A stretch of DNA of 47,916 bases from Candidatus Segatella intestinihominis (GTDB lineage: Bacteria; Bacteroidota; Bacteroidia; Bacteroidales; Bacteroidaceae), in assembly GCA_900548535.1 (NCBI GenBank), contig URLG01000013.1:1-47916 (forward strand), written 5' to 3'. The notes under the pieces are model-generated. The model ran no database searches and was not told where the DNA came from. It saw only the letters and a program-made list of their open reading frames with translations. Shown here one piece after another: positions 40,685 to 47,775 of this stretch (position 1 is the first letter of the stretch; each line of letters starts with the position of its first letter). A program made the translations under genes and the position numbers.

Positions 40685-41245
40685 CTAGATAATCGTGATC
40701 CAGATGCTCTCGCCTCTGTCTCTCGCCGCCGTGATGGCACCCATGAGTCGGTGGAGCCAGATGCGAGAGTTCACCACCATGCCTCGGAGCTTGTTCTCGC
40801 CCGACAGAATGCAGCCCTGCGTATCGTCGGGATAGTTGCCGGCATGGATGCGGATGCCCTCAAATCCCGGCACACCCTGCAGCAAGGGCAGCCACATTTT
40901 GAATCTCGGCGACTTGGTGATGAGCAGCGGATAGGTGCCCTCGGGGATGGCAGTCTTGCCCCTCTCCTTTCGGGCCTTCTTGCCCGATACCCTGCCCAGA
41001 TATACATTCTCCTCCTGTGGCAGCAGTTCGATGCCCAGCAGGTTGCGCCAGGTAGGCTCCAGCGTGTCGCAGAAGTAATGCTTCTGGTCCAACATTTCGG
41101 GCGGTATCACTCGCTCAAACTTGCGCATACTGTTAGGTATGTAGCTCTGTATCACCTTGCGCTCCAGCTCCTCATCCTTCAGGATGTAGAGCCTGCCTAT
41201 GGTATAGGTGCGCTGCTTGGCTATTCTCTTAAGTATTATCTCCAT
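40685..41245 (-). CDS. DUF5675 family protein
   Basis: A 186-residue protein of the DUF5675 family, found in Bacteroidota phages and islands. Conserved features are LPQEENVYLGRV, TAIPEGTYPLLITKSPRF and RIHAGNYPDDTQGCILSG with H134 and C145, which recall the His and Cys of L,D-transpeptidase-type catalytic sites; this is only a resemblance. The C-terminus MGAITAARDRGESIWITII is the part preserved in the remnant at 5531-5623. Last gene of the minus-strand operon that begins with DUF3127, 3 bp after the DUF3987 gene. A role in cell-wall processing or lysis is conceivable but unproven. Confidence 0.85.
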   Translation of the reverse strand: MEIILKRIAKQRTYTIGRLYILKDEELERKVIQSYIPNSMRKFERVIPPEMLDQKHYFCDTLEPTWRNLLGIELLPQEENVYLGRVSGKKARKERGKTAIPEGTYPLLITKSPRFKMWLPLLQGVPGFEGIRIHAGNYPDDTQGCILSGENKLRGMVVNSRIWLHRLMGAITAARDRGESIWITII

Positions 41246-41248
41246 ACA

Positions 41249-43621
41249 CTAATTTTTATTGTTTAAGAATTTCAACTTGCGGAAAATAAAATTGTAACTG
41301 TCACTGTCACACTCCGCTTCTTTCTGCACTACATAACCTCGATGCATCCATTGCCTTATTGCCATACGGGCCTTCTTGACATTGTCACCATCATACCCCT
41401 CAGCTACCCTCAATTTAAGATAATCATCTAGGCTAAACTCATCGGGCAGCATCTCCAGCAGGTTCTTGGGTCCTCGGGGAGCCGTCTTGGGCTGGTCGGA
41501 GCGGTCATTGTCGGCATCATAGATCATCTGGCCGAAGAGGCGCAGCTTGCACCACAGGTCGTAGCGCTCGCTCCAGCGGATGAAATCCTCGATGCTCTTC
41601 TCCCACTTCATACCATTCGCCACATAGAGCACGCACGCCTTCAGATAGGCGATGACATTGGCGCGGAACGAGAGGTTCTCGAAGACATAATTCTGGGATA
41701 GGCGGGCAAACTCGGCATTCTCCTCCACCAGCTTCTTGGCCAGACGCAGGGCCTGCGGACAGTCCACCAATCCCCTAGCCTTCACCAAGTTGTCGATGTA
41801 GGGCTTGAGCTCCTCATCAAATGCGGCATCATAGGTGCCATACACGGGAATCTCCGAACCGCAGGGTCTGCGCTCGATGGTGGCGAAGGAGATGCGGGAC
41901 ACGGGACCATCGGTCACCACCCTTCTGAAATAGTCGCGACACTTCTTAGGGGTGCAGCAGGCGTTCCAGTTGAAGCGCACCTTCACGGTCTCCGTCACAC
42001 TCTGCGTGCCCACTCTATCTTGGCCGTAATTGCCCAGGTCGAAGGCCAGCTCCATGATGCGGAAGTGCTGGTTGGTCTTGCCCTTGAGGGCATCGAAGAG
42101 GTTGAGCTCATTGACCTTGGCATAGAGGAAATGATTCTCCGCCTCCTTCATTCTCAATACGAAGGCAGGGTTGGTCATGTCGATGTTTACCTCTTGGATC
42201 ACAAGACCTTGCGGGCGCTCTCGCTTGTCCTTGTTGGAGCCCTTGCGGTTGCATTCGTCCTTCCATTCTCGCTCCCTCACTCTCTGCTCAGCGTCTCTGT
42301 TTCTGATGTCCTGCATGATGCGGTTGATGGGCTGGGTTATCGACTCCTTGCCGCTGCCCGTGGGGGCGCAGAGGATGTTCATCAGCGTGGCCTCGTGCTC
42401 CACATTGTCTATATATAGGAAGCGAGTGTTGCAGAGATGGGCAGCCAGCGGGGGGAAGACAGCCTGGGATACGGCAGGCTGATAGATGCGAGGTGTCTTG
42501 GAGATGAGCAGTCGGATGAGCTTGGGCAGTTTGCGGGGCATCTCGTGGATGTGGTAGAAGAAGGACTCGGGATTGTGGATGTCGCCGAAGTCATCGGAGT
42601 CATATCCGCCCTCTGCCCTCGCCTTCTCGTCGGATGCCTGCGCCAGCTTGATGGCGGTGCGCACGATATTAGGCATGCGGTGGCTCTGCTTTCTGCCGCA
42701 GGCGCTCTCCACGGTAGTAAAAGCCCTCGCCTCCTGCTCGCCAAAGGTAGGTATCACCTGCTTGATCCATGCGGCGTTGTCATCGCAGAGATAGCGCAAG
42801 TAGCAAGCCAGGGAGAAGATGAAACTATTGCGAGAGCCATGCTCGGGAGCACCGCCCAGGAGCTCTACCAGCTTATCTATCAGCGCTGTGTATGGGATGC
42901 CCTGATACTCCGTGGGGAAGACTTCGGGAGTGCTTTCCGCTACTGGCGAGGGAGTCGCTGGGGGAGTTTCAGGTGAGGATGTCGTTGGTGACGTTTCAAG
43001 CGAGGATGTCGCTGGGAGGGCTGGTTTGTTACCAGATGGGTTTCGGTCCTTGAACAGCTCATCCTCGTTGATGTAGAGGATATACTCCTCGGGCACGAGG
43101 AAACTAGGCCTAGCCAAGTCCTTGACGCAGGTGTCATACTCATCGTCCTCCAGCTGCAGGGACATCCACTTCTGCGCCGCAGCCAGGTCCATGCCCTCGG
43201 GAATGACGAAGACCAGACGCAAGCCCTCCATGGACGGCGTGACATGTACCAGCACGATCGACTCAAAAGCCGATGGATTCTTCACTCTCAACTCTTCACT
43301 CTTCACTTTCCACCACCCTCTTGGGTCAGGGATATGGTCTTTGTCGTAGATGGAGAGCCCTGATGGGATGGCATCGGCATTGAGACGGCGGCCATTCTTG
43401 AAGGTGGCGTGGGGCGTGAGGATGGGCAGTTGCGCCTTCAGGTTGGTCTTCATCGTCTGATAGTCTTCGGGAGAAATCTCCCCACGGCGTCTGCTCTCCA
43501 GCGCATCCTCTATCTGTGCGCAGACGTCCTTCACTCGGCTACTCCTGGTAGCCTGGTGGAAGAGCTCGGGGGTGCATGGCTGCACCCCTCGGCTCCTTAC
43601 GCTTTGTGATATTCCAAACAT
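41249..43621 (-). CDS. VirE-N (BT4734-like)/DUF3987 primase-helicase-like protein
   Basis: A 790-residue protein. The N-terminal BT4734-like VirE domain (about 20-190; LTPHATFKNGRR, LVHVTPSMEGLRLVF) is followed by a Ser/Thr/Pro linker (about 200-235; repeated TSSPETPPATPSP). Next come a helical region (ALIDKLVELLGGAPEHGSRN) and a DUF3987 domain with Walker A CAPTGSGKES (about 417-426), resembling primase-helicases of phages and integrative elements. An in-frame insert (VKSEELRV, 43280-43310) is made of an intergenic-type repeat. Its 3' end carries a sequence repeated in the palindrome at 47416-47601. It probably serves island replication, by family inference. Confidence 0.85.
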   Translation of the reverse strand: MFGISQSVRSRGVQPCTPELFHQATRSSRVKDVCAQIEDALESRRRGEISPEDYQTMKTNLKAQLPILTPHATFKNGRRLNADAIPSGLSIYDKDHIPDPRGWWKVKSEELRVKNPSAFESIVLVHVTPSMEGLRLVFVIPEGMDLAAAQKWMSLQLEDDEYDTCVKDLARPSFLVPEEYILYINEDELFKDRNPSGNKPALPATSSLETSPTTSSPETPPATPSPVAESTPEVFPTEYQGIPYTALIDKLVELLGGAPEHGSRNSFIFSLACYLRYLCDDNAAWIKQVIPTFGEQEARAFTTVESACGRKQSHRMPNIVRTAIKLAQASDEKARAEGGYDSDDFGDIHNPESFFYHIHEMPRKLPKLIRLLISKTPRIYQPAVSQAVFPPLAAHLCNTRFLYIDNVEHEATLMNILCAPTGSGKESITQPINRIMQDIRNRDAEQRVREREWKDECNRKGSNKDKRERPQGLVIQEVNIDMTNPAFVLRMKEAENHFLYAKVNELNLFDALKGKTNQHFRIMELAFDLGNYGQDRVGTQSVTETVKVRFNWNACCTPKKCRDYFRRVVTDGPVSRISFATIERRPCGSEIPVYGTYDAAFDEELKPYIDNLVKARGLVDCPQALRLAKKLVEENAEFARLSQNYVFENLSFRANVIAYLKACVLYVANGMKWEKSIEDFIRWSERYDLWCKLRLFGQMIYDADNDRSDQPKTAPRGPKNLLEMLPDEFSLDDYLKLRVAEGYDGDNVKKARMAIRQWMHRGYVVQKEAECDSDSYNFIFRKLKFLNNKN
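41279..41310 (-). repeat. Copy of the palindrome-arm sequence inside the DUF3987 3' end
   Basis: On the minus strand this reads TGACAGTGACAGTTACAATT followed by TTATTTTCCGCA. The left arm of the palindrome at 47416-47447 and its extension read the same except two substitutions (A for G and G for A). It encodes SDSYNFIFRK here. Confidence 0.85.
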
Positions 43622-43623
43622 AC

Positions 43624-43932
43624 TTACTCTGGCATTACTTGGTCCACGAATACACTAGCCTTGGCGCTCTCGCTCACGATGACCGAGGCTGGCATCACAT
43701 CACACTCCTTGCGGTCGATGCAGAGATGCAATCTCACATCCTTGCTGCCCACACTGGCTCTGCCATGGGGCAACTTGATAAACTTGCGCTCCTCTGGCTT
43801 CTGCATGCTCGATGCGAAGACATTGAAGTTGCCCTCCTTAGGGCTCACCAGAGCGATGCTGCCACGCTTGCGTTTGCCACCTGCCACAAGGGCCTTGTAT
43901 AACTCATCCGAAATCTGTACTTTAATATACAT
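43624..43932 (-). CDS. Hypothetical protein, 102 aa, in the DUF3987 operon
   Basis: The protein begins MYIKVQISDELYKALVAGGK and continues with a basic loop KRKRGSIALVSPKEGNFNVF and a C-terminus SAKASVFVDQVMPE. Beta strands seem to dominate; there is no signal peptide or membrane helix. I do not recognise the family. It lies between DUF3127 (18 bp upstream) and the DUF3987 gene (2 bp downstream), in the position of a replication-accessory gene. A DNA-binding role would fit the basic patch and the neighbours but is not shown. Confidence 0.75.
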   Translation of the reverse strand: MYIKVQISDELYKALVAGGKRKRGSIALVSPKEGNFNVFASSMQKPEERKFIKLPHGRASVGSKDVRLHLCIDRKECDVMPASVIVSESAKASVFVDQVMPE

Positions 43933-43950
43933 AATCTAAATCTCCTATTA

Positions 43951-44229
43951 TTAATTTAAACCTACCTCAAAGTCTCTTACATGAGTCTCGCCATAGAAGC
44001 GCCCGTTGTACTCTCTCACGCTGTGGCTCAATCCCACGCCGATGATGGCACCCTCCTGGGCTGTAAACTTGTCCACGGCATCGCCGAAGATGGTAGCCAC
44101 GTATCGGTCTGGGTGCATCACGCTCTGCTGAGCCTCCAACACCACCTCACGACTCTTCCAAGGGTTGCCAGTCTGCTGGCTCACTCCGCTGCGCACTGGG
44201 AGCAGCTTGATAACTTTGTACTTTTCCAT
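43951..44229 (-). CDS. DUF3127 family OB-fold-like protein
   Basis: A 92-residue protein: LLPVRSGVSQQTGNPWKSRE, then VVLEAQQ, TIFGDAVDKF and EYNGRFYGETHVRDFEV. This is the layout of DUF3127, a small Bacteroidota family related to single-strand DNA-binding OB folds. It probably heads the minus-strand operon DUF3127 - unknown - DUF3987 - DUF5675, the first gene after the intergenic region shared with the toxin-antitoxin pair. No consensus promoter was found upstream of it. A role in single-strand DNA handling for the primase-helicase is inferred. Confidence 0.85.
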   Translation of the reverse strand: MEKYKVIKLLPVRSGVSQQTGNPWKSREVVLEAQQSVMHPDRYVATIFGDAVDKFTAQEGAIIGVGLSHSVREYNGRFYGETHVRDFEVGLN

Positions 44230-44302
44230 AATTCAAATAATATTTTAATTTAATAATCGTTAATTCTCACTTACTATAAGACTTTATTTCAAGAAAAAGC
44301 CT

Positions 44303-44327
44303 TATATTTGCATATGGTAATATTGCC
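44303..44327 (+). promoter_or_regulatory. Promoter -7 element and possible operator of the VapBC locus
   Basis: TATATTTG (44303-44310) matches TAnnTTTG. Directly after it, GGTAATATTGCC (44316-44327) is a near-palindrome covering the expected transcription start, a typical place for toxin-antitoxin autorepression. No clear -33 element was found. Confidence 0.55.
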
Positions 44328-44350
44328 ACACCTTTTAACATATAAAAGAT

Positions 44351-44479
44351 ATGGGTAAAGAAACAAGAAAATTAAACAAACTAGGCGAATGGCTGGCAAG
44401 TCATCCAGAGCCTGTTTTTGATATGGCTAGCCTCAGTGAGAAAGAATACAAGTCATCATTGAGAGCTATCATGAGATGA
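44351..44479 (+). CDS. Short putative antitoxin (VapB-like), 42 aa
   Basis: ATG 44351 to TGA 44477-44479 encodes a 42-residue protein: MGKETRKLNKLGEWLASHPE, then PVFDMASLSEKEYKSSLRAI and a final MR. It overlaps the PIN toxin gene by ATGA (44476-44479), the classical coupled antitoxin-toxin arrangement. A basic N-terminus is followed by an acidic helix that could occupy the toxin active site. It lacks a recognisable ribbon-helix-helix or AbrB fold and is shorter than ordinary VapB, so DNA binding is uncertain. The call is based mainly on position and coupling. Confidence 0.75.
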   Translation: MGKETRKLNKLGEWLASHPEPVFDMASLSEKEYKSSLRAIMR

Positions 44480-44901
44480 AAATTTATTTAGACACTAACA
44501 TTCTCTTCTTCTTGATACAAGAAAGAGATGAAATTTCAACCGACGTGTTGAGTGAGCTTACTGATTATAGTAACTCACTTTACACGAGTACTGTATGTGC
44601 CCAAGAATTAATCCATCTTTGCCAAATTGGAAAAATCAGAATTGGAAAGAAATGCGATGTCATTCAGCAACCTAGCGATGTTTTTTCTCTATTAGAGCAA
44701 ATGGATGTAAAACTAGTTCCGATTACGGAAAAGCATTTACAAGCCTATGCTACACTTAGTCTTTGGAAAGAACACACCGACCCAAACGACCGCCTGATTA
44801 TAGCGCAAGCCATTTCAGATAGAGTGTGCTTAGTTAGTTCCGACCATAAATTCAAACATTATGAACAATATGCTCTGAACTTCTTATTCAATAAACGCTA
44901 A
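44476..44901 (+). CDS. PIN domain toxin (VapC-like ribonuclease)
   Basis: A 141-residue PIN-domain protein. The acidic active-site residues are in place: D6 in YLDTNIL, E44 in CAQELIHL, D105 in DPNDRLIIAQA and D123 in SSDHKF. The family cleaves tRNA or rRNA with Mg2+. The gene is AT-rich compared with the surrounding core genes, in keeping with horizontal origin. It likely stabilises the island or acts in stress or phage defence; the precise target RNA is unknown. Confidence 0.92.
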   Translation: MKIYLDTNILFFLIQERDEISTDVLSELTDYSNSLYTSTVCAQELIHLCQIGKIRIGKKCDVIQQPSDVFSLLEQMDVKLVPITEKHLQAYATLSLWKEHTDPNDRLIIAQAISDRVCLVSSDHKFKHYEQYALNFLFNKR

Positions 44902-45031
44902 CTTTGTCTCAGCCTTGTCAAAGATCGCAACCAAGGATACCAAAGAACCGGCATCACGTTCTGATTTCCGAATGCAAAGGTAGGAAGAAAATCAATGGGA
45001 AATAAAAAAAAGTGGCTGTATTCGGCAACTG

Positions 45032-45090
45032 TACAACTAAGTACAACCAAATACAACCACTCTACAACTTTTTGTACAACTTTGTACAAC
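45032..45090. repeat. Six helically phased TACAAC motifs
   Basis: TACAAC starts at 45032, 45042, 45052, 45063, 45075 and 45085, i.e. spacings of 10, 10, 11, 12 and 10 bp. The fifth and sixth form the palindrome TTGTACAA. The array lies in 214 bp of otherwise non-coding DNA between the convergent toxin gene and the 154-residue gene. Such phasing places all motifs on one DNA face and suggests cooperative protein binding. Confidence 0.75.
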
Positions 45091-45115
45091 TTCTAGAGCT
45101 CCAGAAAGCCAGAAA

Positions 45116-45580
45116 CTATGGTCTGCGGACCTGCTTATTCCAGTTTTGCTCCGACGGCATATAGAGTCCATGCTCGTGGAGCGGCTTCCAGAGATGCCTG
45201 CCACAACTGAGGTCGCTAATTTTCTTCAGCTTGATCCAGTCATTGACCAAGCCGGTAATCTGAATAGCTTTCATGCTTCTAGCCATTTTCACAAACTCTA
45301 AAGCTAGCTCTACTTCACCATAAAAAGAATTAAGAATCTCCCCTATCCAAGGGCATTCCTTCTCAGCCCTTTGCAGCGAAGAAAGCTCAGGGCTATCTGC
45401 AGAAGCCTCTGTAGATGCATCCTGAGAAGTCTCCGATGATGAATAATAGTGATGGTCCACATGCTCTGCATGATGCACGTAGACCCCATGCCCAAACACT
45501 ATTTGCTCCGCCTTGATGTCGGCATTGCCAAAGAGCTGCTTCAGCAACTCCATCTTCTCCTTATCCTCTTCGCTCATCAT
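45116..45580 (-). CDS. Unknown protein of the three-gene module, 154 aa
   Basis: The start is one of two adjacent ATGs (45578-45580, 45575-45577), preceded by AGGAGGAG, an unusually strong Shine-Dalgarno here. After an acidic N-terminus (MMSEEDKEKMELLKQLFGNA) comes IVFGHGVYVHHAEHVDHHYY, a histidine-rich segment (about 28-47), then a Ser/Asp/Thr linker and a helical C-terminal half ending LYMPSEQNWNKQVRRP. No named family recognised. The histidines could bind metal, or the repeated turns could form a short beta structure. Last gene of a tightly packed minus-strand trio (1 bp after the coiled-coil gene). Confidence 0.75.
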   Translation of the reverse strand: MMSEEDKEKMELLKQLFGNADIKAEQIVFGHGVYVHHAEHVDHHYYSSSETSQDASTEASADSPELSSLQRAEKECPWIGEILNSFYGEVELALEFVKMARSMKAIQITGLVNDWIKLKKISDLSCGRHLWKPLHEHGLYMPSEQNWNKQVRRP

Positions 45581-45581
45581 A

Positions 45582-46514
45582 TCACTCCTCCTTTAAGAAT
45601 TTAGTTATGTCTCCAGCCGATGGATTCTCCAAGAATTTGCCATCGCCCAGTACCACCTGCTTGATTTCATTATGCACCATAGCAGGCTGGGCAGCAGCTC
45701 TGGCTCTATTCTCCAGCAGTTCGTTCTTTTCATCAAGAGCCGCCTCTCTCTTGTCAGAAATACGAGATATAGCAGATCTCAGCTTGTCATCGTTCTGATC
45801 ACCGATTGCCATTTTGCAATCCCCATCAAGAAGATGCTTCAATACCTTTTCTCCAAAAGTTGCCTGTTCCTCCTTTACCTTATTGATGTTAACCAAATAT
45901 GCAATGCCATTATTTATCATCATGAATGCCATTTTTGCCAAGGCTTCCTGTTCCTGAGACTTTAGTTGTTCCTTGAGTTTCCTAATTTCATTGTCTTTCT
46001 CCTTCGCCACTTCATTCTGCTCCTGCGTATCCCCACTTGCCAATACTGAACCTCGTAAGTTCTGATACAATTGCTCATATTCTGTTTTTTTTCTATCTAA
46101 AATTTCCACTTTAGCAGATAAATCATCGCATCTTTTCAAAGCATTATCCGATATTTCTCTTGCTTCAGCCAAATCGTCGCGCAGCTTCTTGATTCGCCCC
46201 TCTGCCGTCTGTTTATATTCCTCAAAATCATTGGCAAGCTTATGGTCAAAATCTGCTATGACGGCATTAGCCATATCTGCCAATCCCTTGGCATTGGCGG
46301 CATCGATAGCAGCTTTGGCTTTCTGCTCGTATACCTCTACCTTAGTCTTGTAGGAAGACAGCACTTCATTGCAGTCATTATAAAATGATTGCATGTCATC
46401 ATCCGCATGTTCTGGCAAAGCAGGTAATACATCATCACCAGGCTTAGCCACCAAGAATTCACCTGCATCTATGCGAGCAGAAAGCTCATTATATTTCTCT
46501 TGTGTAAATTTCAT
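45582..46514 (-). CDS. Unknown coiled-coil protein of the three-gene module, 310 aa
   Basis: MKFTQEKYNELSARIDAGEF opens a protein that is helical through most of its length. Residues about 90-200 form strong heptad-type coiled coil (EEYKQTAEGRIKKLRDDLAE, KEKDNEIRKLKEQLKSQEQE). It is followed by MAFMMINNGIAYLVNINKVK and, after another charged helix, a conserved-looking end IKQVVLGDGKFLENPSAGDI. No signal peptide or membrane helix is present, so it should be cytoplasmic and oligomeric. No function is assigned. The next gene begins 1 bp later, indicating coupled translation. Confidence 0.78.
   Translation of the reverse strand: MKFTQEKYNELSARIDAGEFLVAKPGDDVLPALPEHADDDMQSFYNDCNEVLSSYKTKVEVYEQKAKAAIDAANAKGLADMANAVIADFDHKLANDFEEYKQTAEGRIKKLRDDLAEAREISDNALKRCDDLSAKVEILDRKKTEYEQLYQNLRGSVLASGDTQEQNEVAKEKDNEIRKLKEQLKSQEQEALAKMAFMMINNGIAYLVNINKVKEEQATFGEKVLKHLLDGDCKMAIGDQNDDKLRSAISRISDKREAALDEKNELLENRARAAAQPAMVHNEIKQVVLGDGKFLENPSAGDITKFLKEE
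45585..45592 (-). promoter_or_regulatory. Strong Shine-Dalgarno before the 154-residue gene
   Basis: On the minus strand AGGAGGAG precedes ATG 45578-45580 by 4 nt and the second ATG by 7 nt, and overlaps the end of the coiled-coil gene. Few genes in this window have such a site; the second ATG has the better spacing. Confidence 0.7.
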
Positions 46515-46538
46515 CGTTCCTTATATTATTGTGTTTTA

Positions 46539-47243
46539 TCAAAAAGGTAAATCATCATCCAACTTATACATCCAATCTAGAAAAGCATGCTGCTCTTCTT
46601 TGGTCCTAAAGAATGTCATAAGTAGGTCAATGGTTTGCTCATCGTACTTACTGATAGTATTTTTCCAGTCAGACTCATTAAGCTGAGCCACCTTGATATT
46701 AGGATACAAGTCTGTGTGAAATCTCTCATTGCAGGAGTCTATCATACCAGGAAACTTGCCGACAAAGTCAATTTCTTCTTCATTACCCTCGTAGACCTCG
46801 GTTCCCAATTGCTCCAATCTCATTCTGTATCCTTCAAGATATTCATCCATTGCTTCGGTCTTACTATCCTGCAAGAACAAGATGGCATAAACCATCCATC
46901 TAACCAGCATCGTATGAGTTAATGGCAATCGAGCTTTAGACGATGGAAAACCAGGTGGAAATGGAATTGTGGAATTATCAATTGACAGATGAGTACGCAG
47001 AGCATAGCTGACCTCTTTTGTCATTGCTCTTAAATCCAAATGAGGAGTAGCATATAGTGCCGATGCTATATAGTAGGCTGTATTAAAAGCCTGAACGGGG
47101 TCTTTAAACTCAAGATAGCCCTCTCTTAATGCCACCTTGTACATTTTCTCCAAAAACAGATTTAGCCCCTCATGCTTGTACTCATCATAGCTCTGCTTGA
47201 AGGGGTAAACTAACCTACTAGGTATATTAAATGCCTCTTTCAT
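46539..47243 (-). CDS. Unknown helical protein of the three-gene module, 234 aa
   Basis: MKEAFNIPSRLVYPFKQSYD opens a mostly helical soluble protein with aromatic-rich helices such as FNTAYYIASALYATPHLDLR and LTHTMLVRWMVYAILFLQDS, and a C-terminus EEQHAFLDWMYKLDDDLPF. It has no catalytic motif that I recognise. First gene of the trio, read from the promoter at 47358-47388 with a leader of about 108 nt. The next gene starts 24 bp further on. Its base composition is AT-richer than the chromosomal core. Function unknown. Confidence 0.78.
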   Translation of the reverse strand: MKEAFNIPSRLVYPFKQSYDEYKHEGLNLFLEKMYKVALREGYLEFKDPVQAFNTAYYIASALYATPHLDLRAMTKEVSYALRTHLSIDNSTIPFPPGFPSSKARLPLTHTMLVRWMVYAILFLQDSKTEAMDEYLEGYRMRLEQLGTEVYEGNEEEIDFVGKFPGMIDSCNERFHTDLYPNIKVAQLNESDWKNTISKYDEQTIDLLMTFFRTKEEQHAFLDWMYKLDDDLPF

Positions 47244-47357
47244 GAAAATTTTATGTTTTTAAGTTTATATTCTTGTTAGTATGGTAAAAATGGTCAAACT
47301 CAGGGACTCACTAGGTTTTTAGGGAAGTGGGCTCAAAGATGTCAATTTTCCACGGGG

Positions 47358-47388
47358 CAAAGATATGAAGAAAAATTGGAACCACCAA
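47358..47388 (-). promoter_or_regulatory. Promoter of the three-gene module
   Basis: On the minus strand: -33 TTTGG (47384-47388) followed by TGGT as in the promoters at 4356 and 47776, a 19-bp spacer, and -7 TATCTTTG (47358-47365). Confidence 0.8.
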
Positions 47389-47415
47389 ATAAAACTCAAA
47401 CTTTTTTTCAGAACC

Positions 47416-47601
47416 AAATGAGTGACAGTGACAATTACAGTTTTATTTTCCGCAGGGTGATAATGGGGTGAAAAGAGTAAGAAGAAAAGTTATATTTATA
47501 TATAATATTTTATATATATAAATATAAAACCTAAGCTTACAATTTCGCACGTGATGACAAGGAGAGGATAATAAAACTGTAATTGTCACTGTCACTCATT
47601 T
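47416..47601. repeat. 186-bp concentric palindrome with 32-bp perfect arms and AT core
   Basis: The 32-bp sequence at 47416-47447 (starts AAATGAGTGACAGTGACAAT) is repeated exactly in inverse at 47570-47601. An inner 15-bp perfect inverted repeat (TTATATTTATATATA at 47490-47504, its complement at 47513-47527, 8-nt spacer) has precisely the same centre, 47508.5. The 42-bp segments in between match at about 17 of 42 positions, including GTAAG and AAA in register, so the whole is one palindrome with diverged middle parts. Confidence 0.9.
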
Positions 47602-47632
47602 CCATGAATAGCGATGCTGCTTGATGAGCTTT

Positions 47633-47711
47633 AAAGACTATGACTGGCATACCTAAAGTCTATGACTTGTAGAGCACAAAGCTATGAGTTCTGCCCCACA
47701 AAGCTATGAGT
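47633..47711 (+). repeat. Four iteron-like repeats spaced 22-23 bp
   Basis: AAAGACTATGACT (47633), AAAGTCTATGACT (47655), AAAGCTATGAGT (47678) and AAAGCTATGAGT (47700) start 22, 23 and 22 bp apart. The spacing is two helical turns. The second unit contains the inverted repeat AAGTC/GACTT. Confidence 0.8.
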
Positions 47712-47775
47712 TTTTTTCTTTAACAGAATATCCTTGAAATGTTAATGCCGCTTAACACTTAACTCAATGCCGAAA

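Noticed and set aside
44898..45089. 63-codon minus-strand frame across the TACAAC array
   Set aside because: No start signal or family resemblance; its N-terminal part merely translates the repeat array.
45032..45090. TACAAC array considered as a CRISPR or coding repeat
   Set aside because: Repeats are 6 bp with 4-6 bp between them and spacing is not a multiple of three, so it fits neither.
47416..47601. Palindrome considered as a phase-variable invertible promoter
   Set aside because: No promoter was found inside the 122-bp interior, the interior is itself symmetric so inversion would change little, and no invertase gene is in the window.
47534..47650. 38-codon minus-strand frame through the right palindrome arm (MPVIVFKAHQ to SSRAKL)
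   Set aside because: It has no ribosome-binding site or clear promoter and its only recognisable part is the palindrome arm itself.
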